Part shown: piece by piece, positions 9,201-15,411 of the stretch
Position numbering within the stretch: position 1 is the first letter of the stretch
Layout of the letters: every line of letters begins with the position of its first letter
Origin: Alphaproteobacteria bacterium
Lineage (GTDB): Bacteria > Myxococcota_A > UBA796 > GCA-2862545
Length of the DNA: 54,032 bases
Direction: 5' to 3'
NCBI GenBank assembly: GCA_020632885.1
Contig: JACKEQ010000035.1
Location: 1 to 54,032 of the forward strand
Notes under the pieces: generated by a model
The model's database searches: none
The model's input: only the letters and a program-made list of their open reading frames with translations
Told to the model about the DNA's origin: nothing
Program-made: the position numbers and the translations under genes

Positions 9201-9867
9201 GGTCGAGGGCGGGCTTGCCGTCCAGCTCGAAGAGCACGTTGCCCGCGGACCGCGTGATGATCCGCTCGGGCCCGAAGGCGTCCCAGCCGCCCTTCGAGCC
9301 GTGACCGACCTGGAGGCGGTCGCCGTACAGCCCGACGCCGACGACGACCTTCGAGCGCATCACCCCGTCCGCGAGCACCCAGGTCTTCTCGAACCGCGTG
9401 CCGTCCCCCGCGAGGCCCCCGGTGACCACGACGCCGTCCGGGAGGGCGCCGTTGAGCCCGCGCACGAGCTCGCTCCCGTTCACGCCGAGCCCGTCGGAGA
9501 GCACGAACACCGCCCGGAGCCCCGGTCCGGCGAGGGCCCGCCCGAGCGCGGCGCCCGCCTGCGCGCTGTGCGCGGGGTCCTCGACCTCCACGACACTCTT
9601 GCGGACCTCGGTGGCGTCGAAGCTGGCCACGGAGATCGCGAGGGAGTCGTCGTGCACGGCCGTCCCGGAGATCTCGCCGCTGGTCGAGCAGCCGACGACG
9701 ACGGCGTCGGGGTACGTCGCGACGACATGTCCCACGGCTTCTTCCAGCCCTTCGCCCTCGGGGCTGCCGAAGGCGAGCACGAGGGTCCGGCCGGCGGGGC
9801 CGGGCTCGGGGAGGGCCACACCCGCGGGGCGGGCAGACAGGGTGGACGAGCCGTTCCAGACCTTCAT
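6277..9867 (-). CDS. FIST-domain sensor protein with three tandem FIST units (5' part of a larger gene)
   Basis: 1196 aa from an ATG at 9867, with AGGA about 9 nt upstream. It has three near-identical FIST_N plus FIST_C units at residues about 27-376, 415-770 and 806-1155. Each has a GCS(T/G)(S/A)GEI motif, VFVLSDGL.NGSELVRG, VTGGLAGDGTRFE, the FIST_C core LVLGE..EEE and the closing CDLHNQTMTLT. There is no signal peptide. FIST domains occur in prokaryotic signal transduction and are thought to bind small ligands. The last 18 or so residues are out of frame with the homologous repeat, and the fourth unit continues in the next frame. Restored, the protein would be about 2,320 aa. It heads the operon with the STAS-kinase and HATPase genes. 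Domain identity is firm; ligand and output are unknown. Confidence 0.93.
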   Translation of the reverse strand: MKVWNGSSTLSARPAGVALPEPGPAGRTLVLAFGSPEGEGLEEAVGHVVATYPDAVVVGCSTSGEISGTAVHDDSLAISVASFDATEVRKSVVEVEDPAHSAQAGAALGRALAGPGLRAVFVLSDGLGVNGSELVRGLNGALPDGVVVTGGLAGDGTRFEKTWVLADGVMRSKVVVGVGLYGDRLQVGHGSKGGWDAFGPERIITRSAGNVLFELDGKPALDLYKQYLGAKAAELPSSGLLFPLALRDPNDREKVLVRTLLAVDEEARSMTFAGDLPEGHTVQLMKADFDRLVEGASQAASIADRRADGDCLVVAVSCVGRRLVLGERLEEELEAIQDVVDTENIVGFYSYGELSPFGQGSCDLHNQTMTLTVFSEGEVAAEQKPARGGMELARLQMDVKRGTWDARIPTHLDSPHTLVTVFADARLAPDADALKRVQRAFPTSHVLGCSGAGEIHGTTVRDGSVSMSVARFAKTRLRSASAVVSGPEESHAIGARIASELVGDGLRAIFVLSDGLNMNGSELVRGINGVVGPDVVVTGGLAGDGTRFEKTWVLAGKQAGPNLVGAVGLYGDHVVVQHGSLGGWDAFGPVRTVTRAKDNVLFELDGKPALDLYKQYLGEKAAELPASGLLFPLALTSPDNPGKVLVRTLLAVDEATRSMTFAGDLPEGHRVQLMKADFDRLVAGARGAASAATFDPDLLDGSASLAIAVSCVGRRLVLGEQIEEEVEAIEEALPFVDHITGFYSYGELSPSVESPSCDLHNQTMTLTTFGESVEPLARGMEVVRSRQSLDDGSWSTPLPTRLDGPQTLVVVFGSPDVADDPASATAIAAAFPRSVVVGCSTAGEIHQTQVDDRSLSVAVTRFQHTRLRVASTPVSAASASYGAGQKVARELAAPDLCAVFVLSDGLGVNGSELVRGLNATLGDDVVVTGGLAGDGTRFERTWVLADGTVEPNRIVAVGLYGDHLEVHHGSMGGWDQFGPVRTITRSDGNVLYELDDKPALALYKQYLGDKAAELPSSGLLFPLALRKPGEDKVLVRTLLAVDEAAQSMTFAGDLPVGHTVQLMKADFDRLVDGAAEAADRSKPSVGGPCLTLAISCVGRRLVLGERIEEEVEAVQEHLGDRAEIVGFYSYGELSPAIGSETCDLHNQTMTLTTFSESPVPLPRRRVPRGMTLETVTWRDGRWSGRSPSSSTVRRPS
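6313..6323 (-). other. Apparent 1-nt deletion joining the two FIST frames
   Basis: Reading 5' to 3' on the minus strand, the first frame reads TGG TCG GGC CGC TCC (W S G R S) and soon stops. Adding one base to the GGGCC run gives W S G P L P V E L D G, which matches W S T P L P T R L D G at the junction of units 2 and 3. A single missing C or G here explains the break. There is no classical slippery heptamer. Confidence 0.75.
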
Positions 9868-9890
9868 CGCAACATCCTGGGTGATTGGGC

Positions 9891-9930
9891 GCTGCGCTTA
9901 TGTTGGGTGCTCGGTCACAGTTGTGACAAT
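9891..9930 (-). promoter_or_regulatory. Candidate promoter and operator of the FIST operon
   Basis: A perfect dyad GTCACA-GT-TGTGAC lies at 9914-9927, about 50 bp upstream of the FIST ATG. On the minus strand TTGTCA overlaps it as a possible -35, with an AT-richer AACATAAG about 18-20 bp downstream as a possible -10. The half-site GTCACA also occurs in the boxes at 15389 and 18238. This is a sequence observation only. Confidence 0.4.
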
Positions 9931-10050
9931 TGAGGCGCGATGTCACGTCCCTGCCACCTGGGGAGCGGTCGACGGATCGCCACGAAGGTCCGTGATCCTG
10001 GTCCAGGGCTGTGCCCGGGATTCTCCCGATCCCTGGAAAATTTTCGGACT

Positions 10051-10064
10051 CCCCCGGGAGGGGG
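10051..10064 (-). terminator. Weak terminator-like hairpin after the ATP-grasp gene
   Basis: CCCCC-GGGA-GGGGG forms a 5-bp GC stem. On the minus strand it is followed by AGTCCGAAAATTTT, a short AT stretch. It lies 17 bp past the stop of the ATP-grasp gene and would separate it from the FIST operon. The stem is short. Confidence 0.35.
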
Positions 10065-10080
10065 TGTGGTGCAAGAGCTC

Positions 10081-10860
10081 TCACACGCCGCGTGTGAGGA
10101 CCTCCCGGGCCACGGCGGCGACCTCGCGCACGACGACGTCGCGGTCGCACGCATACAGATCGGCCCCGCTGAAGGGGTTGAGCTCCAGGAGCCCGAGCTC
10201 ACCGTCCGCTTCGGCCAGATCGAGCACGTACGCGGGGTCGGGGTCGGGCAGACGGGATGCGATGGACGCCGCGAGCTGCCAGGGCTCGCCGCCCGGCGTG
10301 TCGGGGAGGGCCGCGCGGGTGGACGGATCGTAGGCGGACCCCGCGACCACCCGCCCACCCACGACGACGTAGCGCCACTCCCGGCCGAGGGAGCGGACCG
10401 GCGCGACCACCACGGGCAGCTCCTCGTCGTCGTAGTAGAAGCCGTGGTCGAGGGCGGCCAGGGTGAGCCCGCGGACCTCGACGACCCGGCCGGCGAAGGG
10501 CTTCAGCGGGCTGTCCGGCCGCACGAACACCCGCTCGCCGAGATCGACGGGCGGGTGGTGCACCAGCGACTGTGCGGTCGTGAAGCGCGCATTCCGCTGG
10601 ATCAGGACGTCCGGCACGGCTCCGTACCAGGCCGAGCACGCGAAGGCCTCGGTGTGGCAATAGGCGCCGGGCGAGTAGACCGCACGCCGGGCCAGCCGGT
10701 CGGCGTTCTCCAGGCTGCCCCGGAAGAGCAGGGGACCCAGCAGGGAGGGCAGCCCCTCCGTCCACCACGCGTCGTCCCAGGCCCGGACCACGTGGCCCGC
10801 GCGACGCGCGGCGTCGGCCAGGGTGTCGTGCGCGAAGACGTCCTCGAGGAGCCACAGCAT
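10081..10860 (-). CDS. ATP-grasp domain protein (R2K/DUF4343-like)
   Basis: 259 aa. The N-terminal third has no clear motif. The middle has VFVRPDSPLKPFAGRV and EWRYVVVGGRVVAGSAY, and the C-terminal part has AYVLDLAEADGELGLLELNPF followed by SGADLYACD. This is the pattern of R2K-clade ATP-grasp proteins: the Asp and the Glu-x-Asn near the end would bind Mg-ATP. The family is thought to form amide or peptide-type bonds, or to modify peptides or proteins, through an acyl-phosphate; the substrate is unknown. It is divergent from the ABC transporter gene on the other side and lies upstream of the FIST operon on the same strand, separated by a 213-bp gap with its own dyad. The family call is fairly sure; the function is open. 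Confidence 0.75.
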   Translation of the reverse strand: MLWLLEDVFAHDTLADAARRAGHVVRAWDDAWWTEGLPSLLGPLLFRGSLENADRLARRAVYSPGAYCHTEAFACSAWYGAVPDVLIQRNARFTTAQSLVHHPPVDLGERVFVRPDSPLKPFAGRVVEVRGLTLAALDHGFYYDDEELPVVVAPVRSLGREWRYVVVGGRVVAGSAYDPSTRAALPDTPGGEPWQLAASIASRLPDPDPAYVLDLAEADGELGLLELNPFSGADLYACDRDVVVREVAAVAREVLTRGV

Positions 10861-10936
10861 GGATCGAGCATAGCCCGACGTCTTGGGGAGGAGGGGGGCC
10901 GGCCCGTGGTAGAACGGCGCCTCGCAGGAGGGTGGC

Positions 10937-12745
10937 TTGAGCCAGGCGCTGTTGAAGATCGACGGTCTGAAGACCTACTTCCACACCGATCAGGGCATCG
11001 TGAAGGCCGTGGACGACGTGTCCATGGAGCTCGCGGAAGGGCAGACCCTCGGTGTGGTCGGGGAGTCCGGGTCCGGGAAGTCCGTCACCTCGCTCACCCT
11101 CATGCGCCTGCTGCCGCCCGAGACCTCGGAGGTCGAGGCGAACGCCATCAGCTTCCTCGGGCGCGACCTCACGAAGCTCTCGAGCCGCGAGATGACCGAT
11201 GTGCGCGGCCGCGACATCGCGATGATCTTCCAGGAGCCGATGACCTCGCTCAACCCCGTGTTCACGGTGGGCGCGCAGGTCGCGGAGGCCATCCTGCGCC
11301 ACGAGGGAGTGTCCCGTGCGGAGGCCATGAAGCGCACGATCGCGCTGTTCGAGGAGGTCGGCATCCCGGACCCCACGAACCGTGTGCACAGCTACCCCCA
11401 CGAGATGTCCGGCGGTCAGAAGCAGCGCGTGATGATCGCCATGGCGCTCGCCTGCAACCCGAAGCTCCTGATCGCGGACGAGCCCACCACGGCGCTCGAC
11501 GTCACCATCCAGGCCCAGATCCTCGATCTCCTCCGCAAGCTCCGCGACGCCCGGGGGATGTCCATCCTCTTCATCACCCACGACCTCGCGGTCATCGCCG
11601 AGATCGCCGACAAGGTGGCCGTCATGTTCCGCGGGCGGCTCGTGGAGTACGGCGACGTCGTCGACGTCTTCGCGAACCCCCAGCACCCCTACACGCGCGG
11701 GCTCCTCGCGTGCCGTCCGCGCCTCGACACCACCTACAAGCTGCTCCCCACCGTGTCGGACTTCATGGAGACGTGGGTGGAGGACGGCGAGGTGAAGATG
11801 AAGGAGCTCGAGCTCTCCGAGGCGCGCGTCGAGCAGCTCATGACCACCGGTCGCGACAAGATGCCGGAGGGCGAGGGCGAGCCCGTGCTCTCGGTGCGCG
11901 ACCTCAAGGTGCACTTCCCGCTCCAGAAGAACATGTTCGGGAAGGCCACGAAGTGGGTGAAGGCGGTCGACGGCGTGAGCTTCGACGTCTGGCGCGGGCA
12001 GACCCTCGGGCTCGTCGGGGAGTCCGGCTGCGGCAAGACCACCACGGGGCGTGCGCTCCTCCGGCTCATCGAGCCCACGGCCGGCCAGGCGCTCTTCCAG
12101 CCCGAGAAGGGCCCGAAGGTCGACCTGTGCAAGCTCTCGCACGCCGAGCTCCTGCCGATCCGTCGGGAGCTCCAGATCATCTTCCAGGACCCCTACAGCT
12201 CGCTGAACCCGCGGCTCACCGTGGAGTCCGCCATCATGGAGCCCATGGTGGTGCACGGGATCGGGACCAGCGCGGCGGACCGGCGCCAGCGGGTGCACCA
12301 GCTCCTCGAGGAGGTCGGCCTCCCCGCGAAGTACGCCCAGCGCTACCCCCACGAGTTCTCCGGCGGTCAGCGCCAGCGGATCTGCATCGCGCGCACCCTC
12401 GCGGTCGAGCCGTCGTTCGTCATCTGCGACGAGTCCGTGAGCGCGCTGGACGTGTCGGTGCAGGCGCAGGTCCTCAACCTGCTCAAGGAGCTCCAGGAGC
12501 GCCGTGGCCTCACGTACATCTTCATCAGCCACGACCTCTCGGTGGTGAAGTTCATGAGCGACGTGATGTGCGTGATGCGCGCCGGGAACATCGTGGAGAT
12601 GGGGCCCTCGGAGGCCATCTACGAGAATCCCACCCAGGACTACACGCGGTCGCTCATCGCGAGCATCCCGCGCGACGACCTGGATCACGTGAAGATGCGC
12701 CAGAAGGACCGCGAGGACGCGGCCGCTCGGCGGGCGGGGGTCTGA
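10937..12745 (+). CDS. Double ABC transporter ATPase (dipeptide/glutathione type, GsiA/DppDF-like)
   Basis: 602 aa from a TTG at 10937, chosen because AGGAGGG lies 4-5 nt upstream. It has two complete ATPase halves. The first has GESGSGKS, the signature MSGGQKQR and Walker B LLIADEPT. The second has GESGCGKT, FSGGQRQR and Walker B FVICDESVSALDV. Fusions of this kind energise peptide, nickel or glutathione importers at the inner membrane. No permease or binding-protein gene is adjacent, so its partners must be elsewhere. The stop is one base before the start of the gamma-glutamyltransferase gene, suggesting a shared role in uptake and breakdown of gamma-glutamyl peptides or glutathione. Confidence 0.93.
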   Translation: MSQALLKIDGLKTYFHTDQGIVKAVDDVSMELAEGQTLGVVGESGSGKSVTSLTLMRLLPPETSEVEANAISFLGRDLTKLSSREMTDVRGRDIAMIFQEPMTSLNPVFTVGAQVAEAILRHEGVSRAEAMKRTIALFEEVGIPDPTNRVHSYPHEMSGGQKQRVMIAMALACNPKLLIADEPTTALDVTIQAQILDLLRKLRDARGMSILFITHDLAVIAEIADKVAVMFRGRLVEYGDVVDVFANPQHPYTRGLLACRPRLDTTYKLLPTVSDFMETWVEDGEVKMKELELSEARVEQLMTTGRDKMPEGEGEPVLSVRDLKVHFPLQKNMFGKATKWVKAVDGVSFDVWRGQTLGLVGESGCGKTTTGRALLRLIEPTAGQALFQPEKGPKVDLCKLSHAELLPIRRELQIIFQDPYSSLNPRLTVESAIMEPMVVHGIGTSAADRRQRVHQLLEEVGLPAKYAQRYPHEFSGGQRQRICIARTLAVEPSFVICDESVSALDVSVQAQVLNLLKELQERRGLTYIFISHDLSVVKFMSDVMCVMRAGNIVEMGPSEAIYENPTQDYTRSLIASIPRDDLDHVKMRQKDREDAAARRAGV

Positions 12746-12746
12746 C

Positions 12747-14300
12747 GTGCGCGGAGTGGTGAGCGGTGGCGACCGGAAGACGGTCGCGGCGGGTTCGCGG
12801 ATCCTCGAGGCGGGCGGCAACGCCATCGACGCCGTGGTGGCCGCGGCGTTCGCGAGCTGGGTGGCCGAAGCGCCCCTCGGGAGCGCGGCGGGCGCGGGTC
12901 TGATGATCCACGGCAACGCGTCCCGGGGCTACGAGCTGGTCGACTTCTTCACGCGGGTCCCGGGCCTCGGGCTGCCTCCGGTGAACCCGTTCGACCTCGA
13001 CTTCCACGTCGTGACGGTCGACTACGGCCCGACGTCCCAGCCGTTCCACATCGGCAAGGGCTCGGCGGCCGTGCCCACGTGTGTGTTCGGGCTCGTGGAG
13101 ACCCAGGCGCGCCACGGGCGTCTGCCGCTCGCGGAGGTCGTGCAGCCGGCCCTCGAGCATGCCCGCGACGGCTTCGAGCTCTCCACCCACGTCCAGCGCA
13201 TCTACCAGATGCTCGACCCCATCCTGTCCGCGACGCCTTCCGTGGCCGCCCTCCACCACGTCGACGGGCACGTGCCGGGCCCGGGCGACATCGTGCGGAA
13301 CACCGGTCTGGCGAGGTTCTTCGCGGAGCTCGCCGAGGAGGGCATGGCCTTCCTGAAGGGTCCGTGGACCGACGCGCTCGTGCACGACTTCGGGCCCGGT
13401 CAGGGCGGTCGTCTCACGCACCGGGACTTCGAGCAGCCGATGGTCACCACGCGGGCGCCGCTGGCGCGTCCGTTCCGCGGGCACACGGTGCTCACGCCGT
13501 CCCCGCCGGCCTCGGGTGGGGCGCTGGTCACGCTGGCGCTGATGCTCGCGGACCGCGAGGGGATCTGCGACCTGCCGTGGATGTCGCCGGCCTGGGCGGC
13601 CCGCACCGCACGGGTGCTCCGGGCGGTGGGCGTGGCGCGGGGGTCCGGCTTCGACGCGCGCATCCTCGAGCCGGGCGTGGAGGGTCTGCTGCTCGACAGC
13701 CCGGCCCTGGAGCGCTGGGAGGCCGAGGTCGCCAGGGAAGAGCGCTCCATCGGCGAGACCACGCACATCTCGGTCATCGACCACGAGGGCACGGCCGCCG
13801 GGTTCACGATGTCCAACGGCGAGGGCTGCGGCTACGCCGTGGACGCGTACGGCGTGCACGTGAACAACTTCCTCGGCGAGGAGGACATCAACCCGGGTGG
13901 CTTCCACAAGCAGCCCGCGGGGTCGCGGATGACGACCATGATGACCCCCACCGTGGTCACCGACGCGGACGGCGCGCCGGTGCTCGTGGCGGGCTCGGGT
14001 GGGGCGAACCGCATCCGGAGCGCGGTGTTCCTGGCCGTGCTCGCGCGCATCGGCCACGGGCGCACGCTGGACGAGGCGGCCAACGCGCCGCGCATGCACG
14101 TCGAGGGGGAGCACGTGTGGTTCGAGGAGATCGGGCTCCCGGACGGCACCGCGGACGCCATCGCGGGCGCGCTGCCGAGCCACGACCGCTTCGATCACAA
14201 GAGCATGTTCTTCGGTGGTGTGAACCTGGCGGGCGTGCAGGGCGGTGACGTGGACGGTGCCGGAGACCGCAGGCGCGGCGGCACGCACCTCACGCGGTAG
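12747..14300 (+). CDS. ggt: Gamma-glutamyltransferase family protein
   Basis: 517 aa from a GTG one base after the transporter stop. The N-terminal AAGSRILEAGGNAIDAVVAAA is the family's usual opening. The self-processing site and nucleophile are at T338-T339-H340 (ETTHISVIDHEG), followed by the small-subunit core NNFLGEEDINPGGF and the GSGGANRIRSAV stretch. The enzyme cleaves gamma-glutamyl bonds such as that in glutathione. Unlike typical periplasmic members it has no visible signal peptide and is a little short, so it may be cytoplasmic; that would fit degradation after import by the coupled ABC system. The glycine-rich GSAAGAG replaces the more usual GIGGGGF, so substrate preference may differ. 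Confidence 0.9.
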   Translation: MRGVVSGGDRKTVAAGSRILEAGGNAIDAVVAAAFASWVAEAPLGSAAGAGLMIHGNASRGYELVDFFTRVPGLGLPPVNPFDLDFHVVTVDYGPTSQPFHIGKGSAAVPTCVFGLVETQARHGRLPLAEVVQPALEHARDGFELSTHVQRIYQMLDPILSATPSVAALHHVDGHVPGPGDIVRNTGLARFFAELAEEGMAFLKGPWTDALVHDFGPGQGGRLTHRDFEQPMVTTRAPLARPFRGHTVLTPSPPASGGALVTLALMLADREGICDLPWMSPAWAARTARVLRAVGVARGSGFDARILEPGVEGLLLDSPALERWEAEVAREERSIGETTHISVIDHEGTAAGFTMSNGEGCGYAVDAYGVHVNNFLGEEDINPGGFHKQPAGSRMTTMMTPTVVTDADGAPVLVAGSGGANRIRSAVFLAVLARIGHGRTLDEAANAPRMHVEGEHVWFEEIGLPDGTADAIAGALPSHDRFDHKSMFFGGVNLAGVQGGDVDGAGDRRRGGTHLTR

Positions 14301-14306
14301 GCGTCA

Positions 14307-15341
14307 TTACGGCGTGGACGCGGCCATCGGCTCGCGGGCATCGGCAACGAAGGCCTCGTAGGTCATGGAGTCTTGCAGGGTCCCCTTCGCGAAGACTCCG
14401 GCCAGGCGCTCCTCGAGGCTCGCGCCGGGCCACGCGATCAGGAGCTGGCTCGCCGCCTCGCCGTCCTCGTCCACGAGCCGGGAGGTCGGCGGCTCCTCGA
14501 ACGTGTAGCGGGCCTTCTCGATCTCCATGAGCCGGCCGACGTGGAGCACGGGGTCGGGCAGCACGCCGGTGTAGTCGCCCCAGGCCACCCAACCCCGCGC
14601 GAGCACGGCCCGGCCGCCGGGGTTGAAGACGGTGATCGAGCTGTCCCAGGCGCCGCCCACGTCGATGTTCAGGGAGTCCAGGACCTCGTCGCTGTTGCGG
14701 GGCTTCACCGTCACCGTGAAGGCGCCCGGGTGGTCCGTGCGGACCGCGGTCCATTCCGACGGGCCGACCTCGACGGTCTTCCCCGCGACGTCGACGACGA
14801 GGCGGCGGTCGTAGCCGTTGACGATGTGGAGCTCGCCTGGCTCGGCGCTGTCCAGGGCGAACCGCGCCATGTCGGGGAGGAGCAGCAGGATGCCCCAGAG
14901 CACGGCCATGGTCGGGAGCGCGGCCCCCACGAGGTAGAGCGCGCGGTCCACCGGGAGCCGGCCATGGAGCGTGCGGGCGGGGTCCTTCGAGACCCAGTAG
15001 CGACCGGTGGGGTAGACGGGCAGGCCGAGCACGGAGAGCCAGCGGTTGCCGATCTCGGTCGCGTCGTCTGGACCGGGCGAGCGGCCACCCCGGAACGCGA
15101 GCCCTGTCCCGAGCAGGGTCCGGTCGGGGGCGGAGCCGCTCACGGGGGTCGCCCAGAGCCACTCGGCCTGCAGCCAGCGCTTGCGCTCGACGCGGAGGTC
15201 GGGGTCGCCGTTGTAGGTGTGGTAGACGAGCTCCTTCCGTGCCTCGGTGGGACCTTCGTTCTCCCAGAGGTCGAGGACATCCTTCGGGAACAGGCCGGGC
15301 TGGGCGGACTCGAGCATGATGTCGACGAGGGGGTTGGACAT
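14307..15341 (-). CDS. Unknown one-TM protein
   Basis: 344 aa from an ATG with AGGAGG 7 nt upstream. No signal peptide. A single hydrophobic helix lies at about residues 134-158 (YLVGAALPTMAVLWGILLLL), with about 130 residues before it and about 185 after. The C-terminal part looks like beta-sandwich material (LHIVNGYDRRLVVDVAGKTVEVG, then FTVTVKPRNSDEV). The topology resembles a membrane-anchored extracytoplasmic domain. I do not recognise a family. A 23-bp box at 15389-15411, shared with the region upstream of the next gene cluster, sits 48 bp before the start and probably drives or regulates it. It converges with the gamma-glutamyltransferase gene (6-bp gap). Confidence 0.75.
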   Translation of the reverse strand: MSNPLVDIMLESAQPGLFPKDVLDLWENEGPTEARKELVYHTYNGDPDLRVERKRWLQAEWLWATPVSGSAPDRTLLGTGLAFRGGRSPGPDDATEIGNRWLSVLGLPVYPTGRYWVSKDPARTLHGRLPVDRALYLVGAALPTMAVLWGILLLLPDMARFALDSAEPGELHIVNGYDRRLVVDVAGKTVEVGPSEWTAVRTDHPGAFTVTVKPRNSDEVLDSLNIDVGGAWDSSITVFNPGGRAVLARGWVAWGDYTGVLPDPVLHVGRLMEIEKARYTFEEPPTSRLVDEDGEAASQLLIAWPGASLEERLAGVFAKGTLQDSMTYEAFVADAREPMAASTP

Positions 15342-15388
15342 CGGGGCCTCCTGGATGCGACGGTGGTACCCGGTCGCGTGGTGGCCAG

Positions 15389-15411
15389 GAAGGTCACAGA
15401 ATCCTTGTTAC
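15389..15411 (-). promoter_or_regulatory. Shared 23-bp box, copy 1
   Basis: On the minus strand it reads GTAACAAGGA, two bases (TT), then CTGTGACCTTC. It overlaps the TAA stop of the upstream gene and lies 48 bp before the ATG at 15341. Copy 2 at 18238-18260 differs only at the two central bases and sits 46 bp before an ATG. The matched sequence and spacing suggest a promoter or activator site. Confidence 0.5.

Noticed and set aside
6433..9933. A 1166-codon open frame on the plus strand opposite the FIST gene
   Set aside because: It is low-complexity Gly/Arg/Glu/His sequence created by the codon bias of the real minus-strand gene and its repeats; no domain and no ribosome site.
10080..10098. 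Palindrome CTCACACGC-CGCGTGTGAG-like sequence at the ATP-grasp gene end as a terminator
   Set aside because: It lies within the coding sequence and has no T tract; the hairpin at 10051 is a better, though weak, candidate.
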